The notes beneath the pieces were generated by a model. That model saw nothing but the letters and a program-made list of their open reading frames with translations. It had not been told where the DNA came from and did no database searches. Below, one piece after another: positions 5,463 to 6,272 of a stretch of DNA of 6,272 nucleotides; the stretch's first letter is position 1; every line of letters starts with the position of its first letter. Source of the DNA: JBBIVP01 sp037439705 [NCBI: bacterium] (GTDB lineage Bacteria; JBBIVP01); contig JBBIVP010000069.1 in assembly GCA_037439705.1 (NCBI GenBank), positions 3,740 through 10,011 on the forward strand, written 5' to 3'. The position numbers were made by a program, and so were the translations under genes.

Positions 5463-6272
5463 TTAGCCAGCCCCTTTTTATGGATAAAATCTATTATCTC
5501 CTCCGTTATCCTGTCCCAGCCCATATTCTCAACCGATTTTCTTGCTTCTTTTCCCATTTCAGAAATGATTTCAGGCTTTTCAAGAAATTTTTTCATAGCC
5601 TCTACTAAATGAAGATAATTTTTTTGTTCAACTATAAAACCATTTAATCCATCTTTGATAAATTCAACACAACCCTTTAAAGGGGTAACAATAGTGGGGA
5701 GGCCCGAGGCAAGAGCTTCAAGAAGCACATTTGGACTTCCTTCGTCTACGGAAGGAAAAACGAAAACATCCGCATTTCTGTATAGCGTGGGAATTTCCTC
5801 TCTATTTACCCACCCCTTAAATTCAACATATTCTTCCAATCCCCACTTCTTCACCATTTCCTGAATCTCCCTCTTCAACGAACCATCTCCTGCTAAAATC
5901 AACCTGAATTTTTTATTATTTTTTAATTCCCTTGCCGCTGATATTAGAAAATGTAGACCCTTTTGTGATGTAAACCTTCCTACAAATAGAAATTTTATCA
6001 GTTGTTCTGGTTTTTTCACCACGGGGTAATAGGTTTCTAAATCTATTCCATTTGGAACAACCTCTATATCCATTTCTCCCAAATATCTTTTTACCAGTTC
6101 TTTTAAATTTTCACTTACAGAAAGAATACCGGAAGCATTTCTAAAAATTATTTTCTGAACGGGGAGTGTGATTTTGTGATAAAATTTAAGTTCATCGCTA
6201 AAAAAACCAGGGACATCTCCTCCCCTTAAATAGATGATATATGGAATGGAGAAGAACTTTTTTAAAAAACAT
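5459..6272 (-). CDS. Family 4 glycosyltransferase (GT-B), 5' end outside window
   Basis: At least 270 residues are visible and the frame stays open to the right edge, so the start is missing. Residues 6082-6080 form a TTG that could look like a start, but the codons before it carry family sequence: IPYIIYLRGGDVPGF at visible residues 9-23 and a helix-rich segment leading to ASGILSVSENLKEL (46-59), the end of the N-terminal Rossmann domain. The C-terminal domain follows: VPNGID (72-77), FVGRFTSQKG with Arg99 and Lys104 as the likely phosphate contacts, AGDG (127-130), FKGWV (151-155), and EGSPNVLLE, the E-x7-E motif (Glu177 and Glu185) that binds the nucleotide-sugar. The enzyme should be a retaining, cytoplasmic or membrane-associated transferase using a sugar nucleotide to build a surface glycan or glycolipid. 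Its stop overlaps the methyltransferase start as ATGA. Donor and acceptor sugars cannot be deduced. Confidence 0.9.
   Translation of the reverse strand, partial: CFLKKFFSIPYIIYLRGGDVPGFFSDELKFYHKITLPVQKIIFRNASGILSVSENLKELVKRYLGEMDIEVVPNGIDLETYYPVVKKPEQLIKFLFVGRFTSQKGLHFLISAARELKNNKKFRLILAGDGSLKREIQEMVKKWGLEEYVEFKGWVNREEIPTLYRNADVFVFPSVDEGSPNVLLEALASGLPTIVTPLKGCVEFIKDGLNGFIVEQKNYLHLVEAMKKFLEKPEIISEMGKEARKSVENMGWDRITEEIIDFIHKKGLAK

Overview
This window is a compact run of genes on the minus strand from an AT-rich bacterium, most likely a diderm (outer-membrane-bearing) and possibly anaerobic or thermophilic lineage. The diderm reading rests on a beta-barrel-like C-terminus at the left edge and a lipoprotein. 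The anaerobe reading rests on an Fe-S flavin enoate-reductase-type enzyme. Arginine is often AGA/AGG and isoleucine often ATA. I cannot name the taxon from sequence alone.

Layout, left to right. (1) Positions 3-128, plus strand: the last 41 codons of a gene entering from the left, with the alternating polar/nonpolar pattern of an outer-membrane beta-barrel. It converges on the minus-strand block with a 30-base gap. (2) 159-2057: Fe-S flavoenzyme of the old yellow enzyme / 2,4-dienoyl-CoA reductase / 2-enoate reductase type. (3) 2054-3061: lipoprotein with a GH99/WbsX-like glycosidase domain. (4) 3058-3588: gamma-carbonic-anhydrase-like hexapeptide protein. (5) 3569-4685: alanine racemase split over two reading frames (3569-4384 and 4371-4685). 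(6) 4722-5462: class I SAM methyltransferase with a C-terminal hydrophobic hairpin. (7) 5459 to the right edge: family 4 glycosyltransferase whose open frame continues past the window, so its N-terminus is missing.

The minus-strand genes are transcribed right to left in the order glycosyltransferase, methyltransferase, alr, gamma-CA, GH99-like, flavoenzyme. Three junctions are 4-base ATGA overlaps, one is a 20-base overlap, and the only gap (methyltransferase/alr) is 36 bases. This is best read as one operon with translational coupling. The first genes and the lipoprotein point to cell-envelope glycan building and trimming, and alanine racemase supplies D-alanine for peptidoglycan. The gamma-CA-like protein and the flavoenzyme have no obvious link to that theme and may simply be co-transcribed.

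The points most worth checking are the broken alanine racemase, which also has a substitution in a normally conserved active-site motif, the barrel gene end at the left edge, and the glycosyltransferase's missing 5' end. I found no RNA gene, mobile element, CRISPR array or convincing terminator, and no strong sign of a wholly new system.
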